Shown here: positions 24,172-32,956 of the stretch, piece by piece
How the letters are laid out: each line of letters begins with the position of its first letter
Position numbering within the stretch: position 1 is the stretch's first letter
From: Variovorax sp. DXTD-1
GTDB lineage: Bacteria; Pseudomonadota; Gammaproteobacteria; Burkholderiales; Burkholderiaceae_C
DNA length: 64,000 nucleotides
Direction: 5' to 3'
Assembly: GCF_003984625.1 (NCBI RefSeq)
Contig: NZ_RWKH01000016.1
Location: 1 to 64,000 of the forward strand
Program-made: the position numbers and the translations under genes
Notes under the pieces: generated by a model
What the model was told of the DNA's origin: nothing
The model's database searches: none
The model's input: only the letters and a program-made list of their open reading frames with translations

Positions 24172-26625
24172 TCAGCGCTTGGGCAATGCGTAGGCGATCA
24201 CATGATCGCCCGTGCGCGTGCCGAGCGAGCCATGGCCGCCCGCGGCCACCACCACGTATTGGCGTCCGTCGCTGCCGGTGTAGGTCATGGGCGTGGCCTG
24301 TCCGCCGGCGGGCAGGCGGCTGCGCCATAGCTCCTTGCCGTTGGCGACGTCGTAGGCGCGCAGGTAGTAGTCGAGCGTGCCCGACAAGAAGGCCACGCCA
24401 CTGGCCGTCATGATCGGCCCGCCGAGGCTGGGCACGCCCATCGCAAAGGGCAGCGGCAACGGCGAACTGTCGCGCACGGTGCCGTTCTTGTGCTTCCATA
24501 CCACCCTGCCGGTGCGCAGGTCCGCCCCCGCCACGTGGCCCCAGGGCGGCGCCTGGCACGGCAGGCCCAGCACCGAGGTGAAGGCGCTGAGCTGCACCGC
24601 GAACGGCGCGCCGAAGTTCTCGTTGAGCGCGGGCAGGCTGTCGTTGGGACGGTCCTTGCCTTGCACGTAAAGCGAGGTGTCGTCCTTGCGCGGAATGAGC
24701 TTGGACACGAAGGCCAGCGAAGCGGGCGTGGTGAAGGCCATCTGCCGCTGCGGATCGACCGCGACGCTGCCCCAGTTGAAGACGCCGAAGTTGCCCGGGT
24801 AGATCAGCGAGCCTTCGGTCGAAGGCGGCGTGTAGCGGCCCTCGTAGCGCAGGCGATGGAATGCGATGCGGCACGCGAGCTGGTCGAACACGGTGCCGCC
24901 CCACATGTCGGCCGGCGTGAGCGCGGGCGGATCGAAAGACAGGTCCGACACGGGCTGCGTGAGCGAGGTGTGGTCGCCTTCGGCCGGGCCTTGCGGCGCG
25001 GGCCGCTCATGCACGTTCACCACCGGCTTGCCGTCGCGCCGGTCGAGCACGAACAGCTCGCCTTGCTTGGTGGGCTGCACCAGCGCAGGCACCGTCTCGT
25101 TGCCGACGCGCAGGTCGATGAGGCTGGGCTGCGAGGGAACGTCGTAGTCCCACAGGTCGTGGTGCACGGTCTGGAAGCTCCAGCGCACGCGGCCGGTGGC
25201 CAGGTCGAGCGCCACCACCGACGACGAGTAGCGCTCGGCCCCTTCGGTACGCTTGCCGCCCCACTGGTCGGGCGGCTGGTTGCCCATGGGCACGTAGACC
25301 ATGCCCAGCGCCTCGTCGACGCTGGAGATCGACCAGCTGTTGGGCGAGTTGGCGGTGTACGTGCGGTCGGCCGCGATGGGCGCGGTGTCGTCGGGGTTGC
25401 CCGAATCCCAGTTCCACACCAGGGCGCCGGTATCGATGTCGAAGGCGCGGATCACGCCCGAGGTCTCCTGGGTCGAGACGTTGTCGAGCACGGTGCCGCC
25501 GACGATGATGAGCGAGCGCGTCACGACCACCGGAGAAGTCGAATAGTACGAACCCGGCTTCACATTGGGCATGTTCTTCCAGAGATCGATCTGCCCGGTG
25601 CCGCCGCCGAAGCGCATGCAGGGCTTGCCGCTCTCGGGATTGAGCGCGAGGATGCGGCCATCCGCAGTGGGCATGAAGAGCTTGGCGTCGCAATCGCCAC
25701 CGGCGGGTGCGGGTGCTGGCGCAGCGGGTGCCGGCGTAGCAGTGGAAACAGCCGCGGGCCGAACGGCACTGCCCGGGTCATACGAAAGGCCGCGGCAGGT
25801 CAGGTGCTGCAATGCGAGCGGGCGGCGAATCTCGGGCGTGTAGCGCCACAGCTGTTCGCCGGTGGTCGCGTTCAGCGCCACCACCGACTGGTGCGGCGTG
25901 CAAAGAAAAAGCCGCTCGCCGATTTTCAGCGGCGTGACCTCGAAGGTCGTCTCCTCGGGGTCGCCGCTCTGCCCGCGCACGTCGCCGGTGCGAAAGTGCC
26001 ACGCCTCCTGAAGCTGGCCGACATTGGCCGGCGTGATCTGGTCGAGCGCCGAATAGCGCTGGCCCATGGCGTTGCCGCCATAGGCGGTCCAATCCTGCTT
26101 GGCGGGCGGCGGGCTGGCCGGTGTGGCGGCGGCCACAGGTGCCGTGGGTGCGGGCATGGTGCCTTCCACGCGCGTGGGGTCGCGCGTCCACGAGACCACC
26201 GCGGCCAGCAGAAAGGCCAGCAGCACCACGCCGAGAAAACCGCGCGCGGGCGCCACGCCAACGGCATTGCGGCGCGCGAGTGCGCGCGCCACCCACGGCG
26301 TGAGCAGGAACACGCCGATCACGAAGAACACATCGCCACGCGCCGCCAACGGCCACCAGTCGAAGCCCACCTCCCACAAGGCCCACGCCAACGTGACTGC
26401 CACCACGAGCGCATAGACCCACAGGCCCGCGCCGCCTCCGCGCGGCAGCAGCACCGCGGCAACGATGAGTCCGAGCCCCGCGGCCAGGTAGTACCAGGAG
26501 CCGCCGAGCACGACGAGCCATGCGCCCGCCGCAGCCAGCGGCAGGCCCGCAAGGCCGATGACGACGGCAGTGACAGTCAGCAGCGTGGAAGATGGCGCAC
26601 GTAGGCGCGCGGCGGCATCGGCCAT
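24172..26625 (-). CDS. Membrane-bound PQQ-dependent dehydrogenase, glucose/quinate/shikimate family
   Basis: An 817-aa inner-membrane quinoprotein. The N-terminus has about five membrane helices (roughly 15-150), as in Gcd and QuiA. A proline/alanine-rich linker (about 155-175) follows, then a propeller domain facing the periplasm starting near DWTAYGGNAMGQRYSALDQI. There is no haem motif, so electrons go straight to ubiquinone. A low-complexity alanine/proline insert (near 295-312) interrupts the propeller. The start at 26625 has AAGGAG about 9 nt upstream. It converges on the AcoR-like gene, with stops 5 bp apart. Substrate could be glucose, quinate, shikimate or another polyol. Confidence 0.92.
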   Translation of the reverse strand: MADAAARLRAPSSTLLTVTAVVIGLAGLPLAAAGAWLVVLGGSWYYLAAGLGLIVAAVLLPRGGGAGLWVYALVVAVTLAWALWEVGFDWWPLAARGDVFFVIGVFLLTPWVARALARRNAVGVAPARGFLGVVLLAFLLAAVVSWTRDPTRVEGTMPAPTAPVAAATPASPPPAKQDWTAYGGNAMGQRYSALDQITPANVGQLQEAWHFRTGDVRGQSGDPEETTFEVTPLKIGERLFLCTPHQSVVALNATTGEQLWRYTPEIRRPLALQHLTCRGLSYDPGSAVRPAAVSTATPAPAAPAPAPAGGDCDAKLFMPTADGRILALNPESGKPCMRFGGGTGQIDLWKNMPNVKPGSYYSTSPVVVTRSLIIVGGTVLDNVSTQETSGVIRAFDIDTGALVWNWDSGNPDDTAPIAADRTYTANSPNSWSISSVDEALGMVYVPMGNQPPDQWGGKRTEGAERYSSSVVALDLATGRVRWSFQTVHHDLWDYDVPSQPSLIDLRVGNETVPALVQPTKQGELFVLDRRDGKPVVNVHERPAPQGPAEGDHTSLTQPVSDLSFDPPALTPADMWGGTVFDQLACRIAFHRLRYEGRYTPPSTEGSLIYPGNFGVFNWGSVAVDPQRQMAFTTPASLAFVSKLIPRKDDTSLYVQGKDRPNDSLPALNENFGAPFAVQLSAFTSVLGLPCQAPPWGHVAGADLRTGRVVWKHKNGTVRDSSPLPLPFAMGVPSLGGPIMTASGVAFLSGTLDYYLRAYDVANGKELWRSRLPAGGQATPMTYTGSDGRQYVVVAAGGHGSLGTRTGDHVIAYALPKR

Positions 26626-26765
26626 GGCATGAAGCTCCTTGTTGTTCCCGGGTTCTCGGAGACTGCGAAGTCAAGAACCTAGGCCAAGGCCACGGCGACG
26701 TGCGTAGGCGGTTTGCGCATGTGGCCGTGCAATGCCGGTGGCGATACCGCTTTGAAGCGAGTCGT

Positions 26766-27926
26766 TTAGTTCGAAGGTACTCGGTCTTCGCGCGCGGCGC
26801 GGGCACGGCGCGTGCGCGCATCGGGCTGCAGCGGCCGCAGGTATTCATGCAGCGCCAGCGCCGCCGCTCCGACAGCGGCCGCAAGCTCGCCGTAGCGCGC
26901 CAGGCGCAAATCGGGCGCGGGCATGCCGACTACGTCGGCTTGGCGCTTGACCACCTCGAAGGCCGCTTGCAACAGGGCGCGATGGTTGGTGCACGATTTG
27001 CCGCCGAGCACGATGGCGCGCGGATCGAAGGTGACCCACAGGTTCTGCAGCAGCACGCCCAGGACAGCCGCTGCATGCGCCATGCCGGGCCCTTCGCGTT
27101 CCAGCGCACGCGAGCCGAAGAAGGCTTCGGCGCAGCCATGGCGGCCGCACGAACACAGCGGCCCGTCGATCTGCAGGATGGTGTGGCCGATCTCGCCGGC
27201 CATGCCTTGCGCACCGGTGAAGAGGCGGTCGTTCAGCACCACGCCGGCACCCACGCCCACGTCGCAGCTGACGAAGATCAGCGGGTCTCCGCCTTCGCTG
27301 CCAAAAAATTCATACTCGCCGAGCGCGCCGGCATCGGCATCGTTCTGCAGCTGCACCGTCACACCTGGCAGGCCCACCGCGGCAAAGGCTTTTTCGAGCG
27401 CGGGCAGCAGGCTCACGTTGCGCCAGCCAAGGTTGGGCGCAAAGCGGACCACACCGGTGCAATCGTCCACCGCGCCCGGCACGCCGACACCGATGCTCGA
27501 GAGGCGCAGCCCGAGGCTTTTCAGCCGCGCATGCGCCGCCGCGGCCATGCGCGCGACCTGCGCACACGCGCCCGCGGGCGTGCCGTCGGCCAGCGCTCGC
27601 GTGTCGGCATGAAGCACCTCGCCCTGCAGCGAGACGCAGACGAGGCGCACGGTTTCGACCGCGATCTCGACGCCCATCAATGCGCGCACGCCGACGTTGA
27701 TCTGCAGCGGCGTGGAAGGCCGCCCGAGCCCGTCGGCCACGGTGGCACCGGCTTCGCTGAGCCACCCCTCGTCGAGCAGTTCGCGCACCAGCAGGCTCAC
27801 GGTCGATTTGGTAAGCCCGCTTTCCGCCGCCAGCCGCGCACGTGAGAGACCGGGCCGCGCGCGCAGCAGGCGCAGCAGTGCGCTGCGGTTCATGCGCTTG
27901 AGGAGTTGCTGGTCGCCGATGGTCAT
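26766..27926 (-). CDS. ROK family transcriptional regulator (XylR type)
   Basis: A 386-aa repressor-type ROK protein. An N-terminal winged helix-turn-helix (RPGLSRARLAAESGLTKSTV, about 24-43) is followed by the sugar-kinase-like ROK fold with glycine-rich GVGVGAGVVLNDRLFTGAQG and the zinc motif CSCGRHGCAEAFFG near 248-261. It is the last gene of the xylose transport run, 34 bp behind the ATPase gene. The family binds a sugar and releases operator DNA; here the likely effector is xylose and the likely site is the repeat at 31319-31347. Confidence 0.9.
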   Translation of the reverse strand: MTIGDQQLLKRMNRSALLRLLRARPGLSRARLAAESGLTKSTVSLLVRELLDEGWLSEAGATVADGLGRPSTPLQINVGVRALMGVEIAVETVRLVCVSLQGEVLHADTRALADGTPAGACAQVARMAAAAHARLKSLGLRLSSIGVGVPGAVDDCTGVVRFAPNLGWRNVSLLPALEKAFAAVGLPGVTVQLQNDADAGALGEYEFFGSEGGDPLIFVSCDVGVGAGVVLNDRLFTGAQGMAGEIGHTILQIDGPLCSCGRHGCAEAFFGSRALEREGPGMAHAAAVLGVLLQNLWVTFDPRAIVLGGKSCTNHRALLQAAFEVVKRQADVVGMPAPDLRLARYGELAAAVGAAALALHEYLRPLQPDARTRRARAAREDRVPSN

Positions 27927-27960
27927 GAACCAGCCCCCGGCGCACGGACCACGACCGCGT

Positions 27961-28737
27961 TCACCTGTGCGCCTGCTCTTTTCCTTCGGGGCGCTTGCCG
28001 GCGATGATCATGCCGAGCACTTCGTCTTCGGTAACGTCAGCGGTGCGGTAGGTGCCCACGAGCTTGCCGTTCTTCATGACGGCGACGCGGTCGCTGAGCG
28101 AGAACACATCGGGCATGTCGTGCGTGATCAGGAAGATGCCGACGCCGTCGGCCTTGAGCTGCTTCACGAGCCCGCCGACCATGGCGGTTTCTTCGGGGCC
28201 GAGGGCGGCACAGGGCTCGTCCATGATGAGAATGCGCGCGTTGAAATACAGCGCACGCGAGATCGCCACCACCTGCCGCTGTCCACCCGAGAGCCTGCGC
28301 ACCGGAATGCGAATGTTGGTGAAGTTCTTGTTCAGGCGCTGGAACACCTTGCGCGCCTGCACTTCCATGAAATGATCGTCGAGCGTGTTCCAGCGCGTCA
28401 TCTTCTCGCGGCCGAGAAAGAGGTTGGACACGGAGTCGAGGTTGTCGGCCAGCGCGAGCGTCTGGTAGATGGTCTCGATGCCCAGCGCCTGCGCCTCGGC
28501 GGGGGTGCGGATGTGGACCTTCTCGCCCGCGATCAGCGTGTCGCCCGAATCGATGGGGTAGGCACCGGCGAGCATCTTCATGAGCGTGGACTTGCCTGCG
28601 CCGTTGTGGCCCAGCACTGCGACCACTTCTCCAGGGTGGAGGTTGATGCTCACACCGTCCACGGCTTTTACGCCGCCGAAGGCTTTGCGGATTTCGCGCA
28701 GTTCGACCAAAGGTTTTGCGGTGTCTGGCGTGGTCAT
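27961..28737 (-). CDS. xylG: D-xylose-type ABC transporter ATP-binding protein, single-domain
   Basis: A 258-aa ATPase with Walker [10 protein letters not shown] (about 42-50), Q-loop, signature LSGGQRQ, Walker [12 protein letters not shown] and the H-loop ITHDM. E. coli-type XylG and RbsA are tandem ABC proteins of about 500 aa; this one has only one nucleotide-binding domain, as in FrcA-type transporters, and presumably acts as a homodimer. It lies between the permease gene and the ROK gene on the same strand, separated from the permease gene by a dispersed repeat. Confidence 0.88.
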   Translation of the reverse strand: MTTPDTAKPLVELREIRKAFGGVKAVDGVSINLHPGEVVAVLGHNGAGKSTLMKMLAGAYPIDSGDTLIAGEKVHIRTPAEAQALGIETIYQTLALADNLDSVSNLFLGREKMTRWNTLDDHFMEVQARKVFQRLNKNFTNIRIPVRRLSGGQRQVVAISRALYFNARILIMDEPCAALGPEETAMVGGLVKQLKADGVGIFLITHDMPDVFSLSDRVAVMKNGKLVGTYRTADVTEDEVLGMIIAGKRPEGKEQAHR

Positions 28738-28779
28738 CTGGTTTCCGTTGCGATTTGCGCGTTGTTTTTCAGGGCGAGT

Positions 28780-28924
28780 GCAAAGGCCACCGGGTACTCC
28801 CCTCCGCGAATGTCCCCCGGGCTTCGCCCTCCTCCTTTATTTCGCTGCGGGGAGTACCCGATGCCCTGTGCACTGAGGCACGCTCTCGGTGTTTGGCTGA
28901 CCAACGACTGCTCCGCACAGCGCA
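28780..28924. repeat. Dispersed palindromic repeat, copy B (one arm lost)
   Basis: This occupies most of the gap between the xylose permease gene (ends 28932) and ATPase gene (starts 28737). It matches the inverted strand of 12379-12614 over the arm (CTCCGCGAATGTCCCCC, CTCCTCCTTTATTTCGCTG) and the first part of the centre (GATGCCCTGTGCACT), then loses the second arm after CAGCG. Within the arm, CGGGTACTCCCC and GGGGAGTACCCG form perfect 12-bp termini around 48 bp. No coding content is believed. Confidence 0.72.
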
Positions 28925-28931
28925 CTTTCAT

Positions 28932-30122
28932 CTAGTTCTCCCCAAACTTGCGCCGATACAGCACGTCGAACACAACGGCCACGATCAGCACCTGCCCGAT
29001 GATCACCATGCGCTTGCCGATCGGTACATCGAGCAGCAGCATGCCGCTGTCGAGCGACTGCATGATGAGCGCGCCCAGCACCGAGCCAAAGATGGAGCCG
29101 GTGCCGCCCGCGAGTGCGGTGCCGCCGATGACGGCCGCCGCGATCACGTACAGCTCCATGCCGGTGCCCAGCGAGTTGGTGCCGGCATTGAGACGCGCAA
29201 TCGATACGATGGCCGCCACGGTGACCAGCACCGCGAGCAACGCGAACAGCATCAGCGTGACGCGCTTTACCGGAATGCCCACCAGCGCCGCTGCATCCGG
29301 GTTGCCGCCCATCGCGAACACGTAGCGGCCGAAGCGCGTGCGGTGAACGATGAACGAGAGCACGATGGCCACCACGGCCCAGATCAACACCGGAATCGGC
29401 AGCCCCTGTGGAGCATCCTTCGAGGCAATCTGGTAGTTGTTCATGACCGCCGCGAAGACGAACACCACGGCTGCTGGCACTGCCGTCAGCAGCACCTCCA
29501 TCCACAGAGGCTCGTTGGGCATTTCATGACGGGCGCGCGCGCGGCGCTTCTGCAGCATTCGGGCGAACAGCACCAGTGCCACGAAGGCCGCGATGGCCCA
29601 TGTTGCGGTGGTGCCGATGCCGCCGTCGTAGCCTCCGCCGAGCCGCTGAAAGAACTCGTCGTTCACCGGCTGTGTCTTGCCGTCGGCCACCAGGAAGGCC
29701 GCGCCGCGAAACGACATCAGGCCGCCCAGCGTGACCACGAACGACGGTACGCCCAGCATCGCCGTGAGCCACCCCTGGTAGATGGACACCAGCAGTGCGA
29801 CGGCAAGGCCCGCCAGGCAGGCCGTGGGCCACGACCAGCCCGACGTGTATTGCAGGTAGGCGATCAGGACGCCGACGAAGCCCATGACCGAACCGACTGA
29901 GAGATCAATGTGGCGCGCGACGATGACCAGCACCATCACCGTCGACACGATGCCCACCACGGCCGTCTGCTGCGCCACGTTGTAGAGGTTCTCGGGCGAA
30001 AGAAACACGCCGCCGGACATCACGTTGAAGACCACGCCCATCGCGATCAGCAGCACGCTCATCAACAGCAGCCGCAGGTCGACGCCGGTGCGCCGCCACC
30101 AGCCTGGTGTTTGGTTGCTCAT
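28932..30122 (-). CDS. xylH: D-xylose-type ABC transporter permease
   Basis: A 396-aa sugar permease of the XylH/RbsC family with about ten to eleven membrane helices. Family motifs include the helix region SPENLYNVAQQTAVVGIVST, VARHIDLSVGSVMGFVG and, towards the end, GTALAGGTGSIFGSVLGAL and the terminal DVLYRRKFGEN. The long form (390 aa rather than 320) with an inserted loop is typical of XylH. It lies 126 bp after the binding-protein gene, a gap with a strong GC hairpin. Confidence 0.92.
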   Translation of the reverse strand: MSNQTPGWWRRTGVDLRLLLMSVLLIAMGVVFNVMSGGVFLSPENLYNVAQQTAVVGIVSTVMVLVIVARHIDLSVGSVMGFVGVLIAYLQYTSGWSWPTACLAGLAVALLVSIYQGWLTAMLGVPSFVVTLGGLMSFRGAAFLVADGKTQPVNDEFFQRLGGGYDGGIGTTATWAIAAFVALVLFARMLQKRRARARHEMPNEPLWMEVLLTAVPAAVVFVFAAVMNNYQIASKDAPQGLPIPVLIWAVVAIVLSFIVHRTRFGRYVFAMGGNPDAAALVGIPVKRVTLMLFALLAVLVTVAAIVSIARLNAGTNSLGTGMELYVIAAAVIGGTALAGGTGSIFGSVLGALIMQSLDSGMLLLDVPIGKRMVIIGQVLIVAVVFDVLYRRKFGEN

Positions 30123-30163
30123 TTTTTTGTGCCCTCTCGAAGCTACGGGTGCGCGGCGGCTCT

Positions 30164-30188
30164 CCGGCCGGGCCCGCGGGCCGGCCGG
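30164..30188 (-). other. GC-rich hairpin between binding-protein and permease genes
   Basis: CCGGCCGGGCCCG pairs with CGGGCCGGCCGG with one bulged base, giving a very stable 12-bp stem. It lies between the xylF-like and xylH-like genes. No terminator U-run follows directly, although a T-run occurs further on at the xylH start. It probably protects the xylF message or attenuates readthrough. Confidence 0.5.
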
Positions 30189-30248
30189 CGCAGTGCTGCG
30201 CGGATCAACAGCGCGCGCTCGGGCTCGCTGCCGTTGCTGTTGTCGTTG

Positions 30249-31271
30249 CTACTTGCAGGCCGCGGGCGCGCTGGCCGCCGGGACGCCCTTGCAGAGCTCG
30301 TCCTTCTTGATCCAGCCAGCCTTCACGACCACGTCGAGGTTGTCGCGCGTGATCGGCACCGGCGTGAGCAGGCGGGACGACAGCGAGATCTTCTTCGGAC
30401 CGGAATTCCATGGCGCGGCCTTTTCGACCGGCTTGCCCTGCGACAGTGCGATGGCAGCGCTGGCGGCCTCGCGCCCGAGTTCGCGCGAGTCCTTGAAGAT
30501 GGTGGCGGTTTGCGTGCCGAGTGCGATGCGGTTGAGCGCCGCAAAGTCGGCGTCCTGGCCCGACACCGGAATGCCGCGCAGGCCCTTGGCCGTGAGCGCG
30601 GCCACCGCGCCGCCCGCCGTGCCGTCGTTGGCCGCCACCACCGCATCGACCTTGTTTCCGACCTTGGTGAGGATCTGCTCCATGTTCTTTTGCGCGACCT
30701 CGGGCTTCCAGCCTTCGGTGTATTCGTCGCCGACGATCTTGATGTCGCCCTTCTTCACGGCGGCGTCCAGCACCTCCTGCTGGCCCGCGCGCAGGAAGTC
30801 GGCGTTCGGGTCGCTCGGCGATCCCTTGATGATCACGTAGTTGCCCTTGGGCTTGACCTTGAACACCTCGCGCGCCTCCATGCGGCCGACCTCGACGTTG
30901 TCGAACGTGATGTAGAAAACACCGGGCGCTTCGATCAACCGGTCGTAGGCCACCACGGGCACCTTCTGGCGCGTGGCCTTGGTGACAGCAGGCAGGATCG
31001 CGTCCTTGTCCATCGCAAGCACGATGAGCGCCTTGGCGCCCTTGGACATCAGCCCCTCGATGTCGCCCAGTTGCTTTTCAGGCGAGCCACCCGCATCGGC
31101 GCTGATGTACTTGGCGCCGAGCTTCTCGAGCTGGGCCTTGATGGCGGCCTCGTCCGTCTTCCATCGCTCTTCCTGAAAGTTGGACCAGCTCACGCCGACC
31201 ACGGTCTGGGCCAATGCGCTCACTGCGGTGAGGCCGAAGGCCATGGCGGCCAAGGTGTGCTTGAGTTGCAT
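30249..31271 (-). CDS. xylF: D-xylose ABC transporter substrate-binding protein
   Basis: A 340-aa periplasmic sugar-binding protein. The signal peptide spans about residues 1-22 (ending SALAQ). The mature part follows XylF closely: [13 protein letters not shown] at the start, then [44 protein letters not shown] and [16 protein letters not shown] plus [17 protein letters not shown], which hold the sugar-contacting Asp and Asn residues. It is the first gene of the transport operon, with a ROK-like operator about 50 bp upstream. A C-terminal alanine-rich tail ([10 protein letters not shown]) ends in a single Cys. Confidence 0.92.
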   Translation of the reverse strand: MQLKHTLAAMAFGLTAVSALAQTVVGVSWSNFQEERWKTDEAAIKAQLEKLGAKYISADAGGSPEKQLGDIEGLMSKGAKALIVLAMDKDAILPAVTKATRQKVPVVAYDRLIEAPGVFYITFDNVEVGRMEAREVFKVKPKGNYVIIKGSPSDPNADFLRAGQQEVLDAAVKKGDIKIVGDEYTEGWKPEVAQKNMEQILTKVGNKVDAVVAANDGTAGGAVAALTAKGLRGIPVSGQDADFAALNRIALGTQTATIFKDSRELGREAASAAIALSQGKPVEKAAPWNSGPKKISLSSRLLTPVPITRDNLDVVVKAGWIKKDELCKGVPAASAPAACK

Positions 31272-31318
31272 CGATGTCTCTCCTGTGGTGGTGCCCGGCG
31301 AAAACGCCGTGTAAGAAA

Positions 31319-31347
31319 TTAGTTAGTTTGAAGGGCGAACTAACTAT
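31319..31347. promoter_or_regulatory. Candidate ROK/XylR operator upstream of xylF
   Basis: AGTTAGTT (31321-31328) and AACTAACT (31338-31345) are perfect 8-bp arms around a 9-bp spacer, and flanking bases extend the symmetry to TTAGTTAGTT / AACTAACTAT. AT-rich AGTT...AACT arms of this length resemble operators known for ROK-type XylR repressors. It lies 48 bp upstream of the xylF start. The remaining stretch up to 31521 shows no gene. Confidence 0.6.
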
Positions 31348-31521
31348 CCCATTGGTGTTGGGCCAAGGTCATCCGGGAATTCCCGATAAGCCTGGTTTCA
31401 AAGTGCAAGGCACTGGACCGTTGCGAAGCATTGAAGAAATCGATGCTCAGCGAGGAAATATATCGTTTTCGGTTATGAGGACTGCTGCTTAAAGTTTGCC
31501 CACCTTCAACTCCCAGCCGCG

Positions 31522-31962
31522 ATGTCCGCCATGAATGCTCCTCACGAAAGAATCCCTTTTCACCTGGCTTTTCCGGTGCGCGACATTGCCGAAGCACGTG
31601 CGTTCTATGGCGATCTGCTCGGATGCCCCGAGGGCCGCAGCGCGCCGGAATGGGTCGACTTCGATTTCTACGGCCACCAGATCGTGGCGCACCTCGCGCC
31701 CGATGAATGCGGCCACAAGGCCAGCAGCGCGGTAGATGGCCACGAGGTGCCGGTGCGCCATTTCGGCGCCATTCTTCCGATGGAAAAGTGGCAGGCCATG
31801 GCCGACAAGCTCGTCGCGCGGCAAACCAGGTTCGTGATCGAGCCCTACATCCGCTTCAGGGGCGAGCCGGGCGAACAGGCGACGATGTTCTTTCTCGATC
31901 CCTCGGGCAATGCCATCGAGATGAAGTCGTTCGCGAATCTGGATTCGCTGTTCGCCGTTTGA
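31522..31962 (+). CDS. VOC family protein (glyoxalase fold)
   Basis: A 146-aa VOC protein with one complete domain: [20 protein letters not shown] near 12-31, histidine-bearing strand [19 protein letters not shown] in the middle, and [15 protein letters not shown] at the end. Several His residues in the middle strand and Glu in IEMKSF could bind metal. The start at 31522 is uncertain because no Shine-Dalgarno is visible; MNAPHE at 31531 is an alternative. It is 14 bp ahead of an amino-acid binding protein gene and may be co-transcribed. The substrate is not inferable. Confidence 0.82.
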   Translation: MSAMNAPHERIPFHLAFPVRDIAEARAFYGDLLGCPEGRSAPEWVDFDFYGHQIVAHLAPDECGHKASSAVDGHEVPVRHFGAILPMEKWQAMADKLVARQTRFVIEPYIRFRGEPGEQATMFFLDPSGNAIEMKSFANLDSLFAV

Positions 31963-31976
31963 GAAAGAAGCACCGC

Positions 31977-32888
31977 GTGAAAACACATTTGCTCCTCGCG
32001 GGCGCCACTGCCGCGGCTCTCCTGCTTTCGGCAGTAAACGCGTCCGCGCAAACCGATACCCTGAAGAAGATCAAGGAATCCGGTGCCATCACGATGGGCG
32101 TGCGGGACGCTTCGGGCGCCATGTCCTTCACGCTCGGACCGGGCAGCTACACGGGCTTTCATGTCGAAGTCTGCGAACGTGTCATTGCAGACATTCGAAA
32201 GGCGCTGCAGCTCGAGAAGATCAACGTGAAGTACCAGTTGGTCACGCCGCAGAACCGCATTGCCCTGGTGCAGAACGGAACGGTCGACATCGAGTGCGGC
32301 ACCACCACCAACAACACGGCGCGGCAGAAAGACGTGGCGTTTGCGCCCACGCTCTACGTCGAAGGGGTTCGCATCGCCGTCAAGGCAGCTTCCGGCATTG
32401 CTTCCCCGGCCCAGCTTGCCGGCAAGGCCGTGGCCGCGACAACGGGCACCACGTCTGTACAAATCCTGCGAAAGCTCAAGCGCGACGGTGCCGGCGAGAT
32501 TGCGGAAGTGCTGGCCAAGGACAACAGCGAGGGCTTCCTGCTGCTCGAATCGGGCCGCGTGGAGGGCTTTGCGGCCGACGGCCAGATTCTTGCCACGCTG
32601 ATTTCCAAGAGCAGGGAGCCGGCGCAGTACAAGCTGCTCGACCAGGTGCTCAGCGTGGAGCCGATTGCAATCATGCTTCCAAAGGGCGATGCGGCATTCA
32701 AGAAGCTCGTCGACCAGAGCGTGGTGTCGCTCGCCAGGAGCGGAGAGGCGGCACGTATCTACGACAAGTGGTTTGTGCAGCCCATTCCGCCCCACAACTC
32801 GAAGGTCGGCCTGCCGGCAAGCGCACTGACCAAGGCTGCTTGGGCGAACCCGACCGACAAGCCGATGGAAGAGTACGAGGCGCGGTAG
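31977..32888 (+). CDS. Amino acid ABC transporter substrate-binding protein (GltI-like)
   Basis: A 303-aa family 3 periplasmic binding protein of the glutamate/aspartate type. The start is GTG at 31977, preceded by GAGAAAGAAG, and the signal peptide runs to about residue 25 (VNASAQ). Motifs include KKIKESGAITMGVRDASGAM, GYxxEVCERV-like TGFHVEVCERV, and LVTPQNRIALVQNGTVDIEC with GTTTNNTARQKDVAF. Cys residues in EVC and IEC match the disulfide of GltI relatives. No permease or ATPase gene is adjacent, so it is an orphan binding protein. Confidence 0.9.
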   Translation: MKTHLLLAGATAAALLLSAVNASAQTDTLKKIKESGAITMGVRDASGAMSFTLGPGSYTGFHVEVCERVIADIRKALQLEKINVKYQLVTPQNRIALVQNGTVDIECGTTTNNTARQKDVAFAPTLYVEGVRIAVKAASGIASPAQLAGKAVAATTGTTSVQILRKLKRDGAGEIAEVLAKDNSEGFLLLESGRVEGFAADGQILATLISKSREPAQYKLLDQVLSVEPIAIMLPKGDAAFKKLVDQSVVSLARSGEAARIYDKWFVQPIPPHNSKVGLPASALTKAAWANPTDKPMEEYEAR

Positions 32889-32956
32889 CGGGTCCGATGC
32901 ATGACTCCGAGCGATGAGTCGTTGAACCGGGCATCGATTCTTGAGATGCTCGGGCC

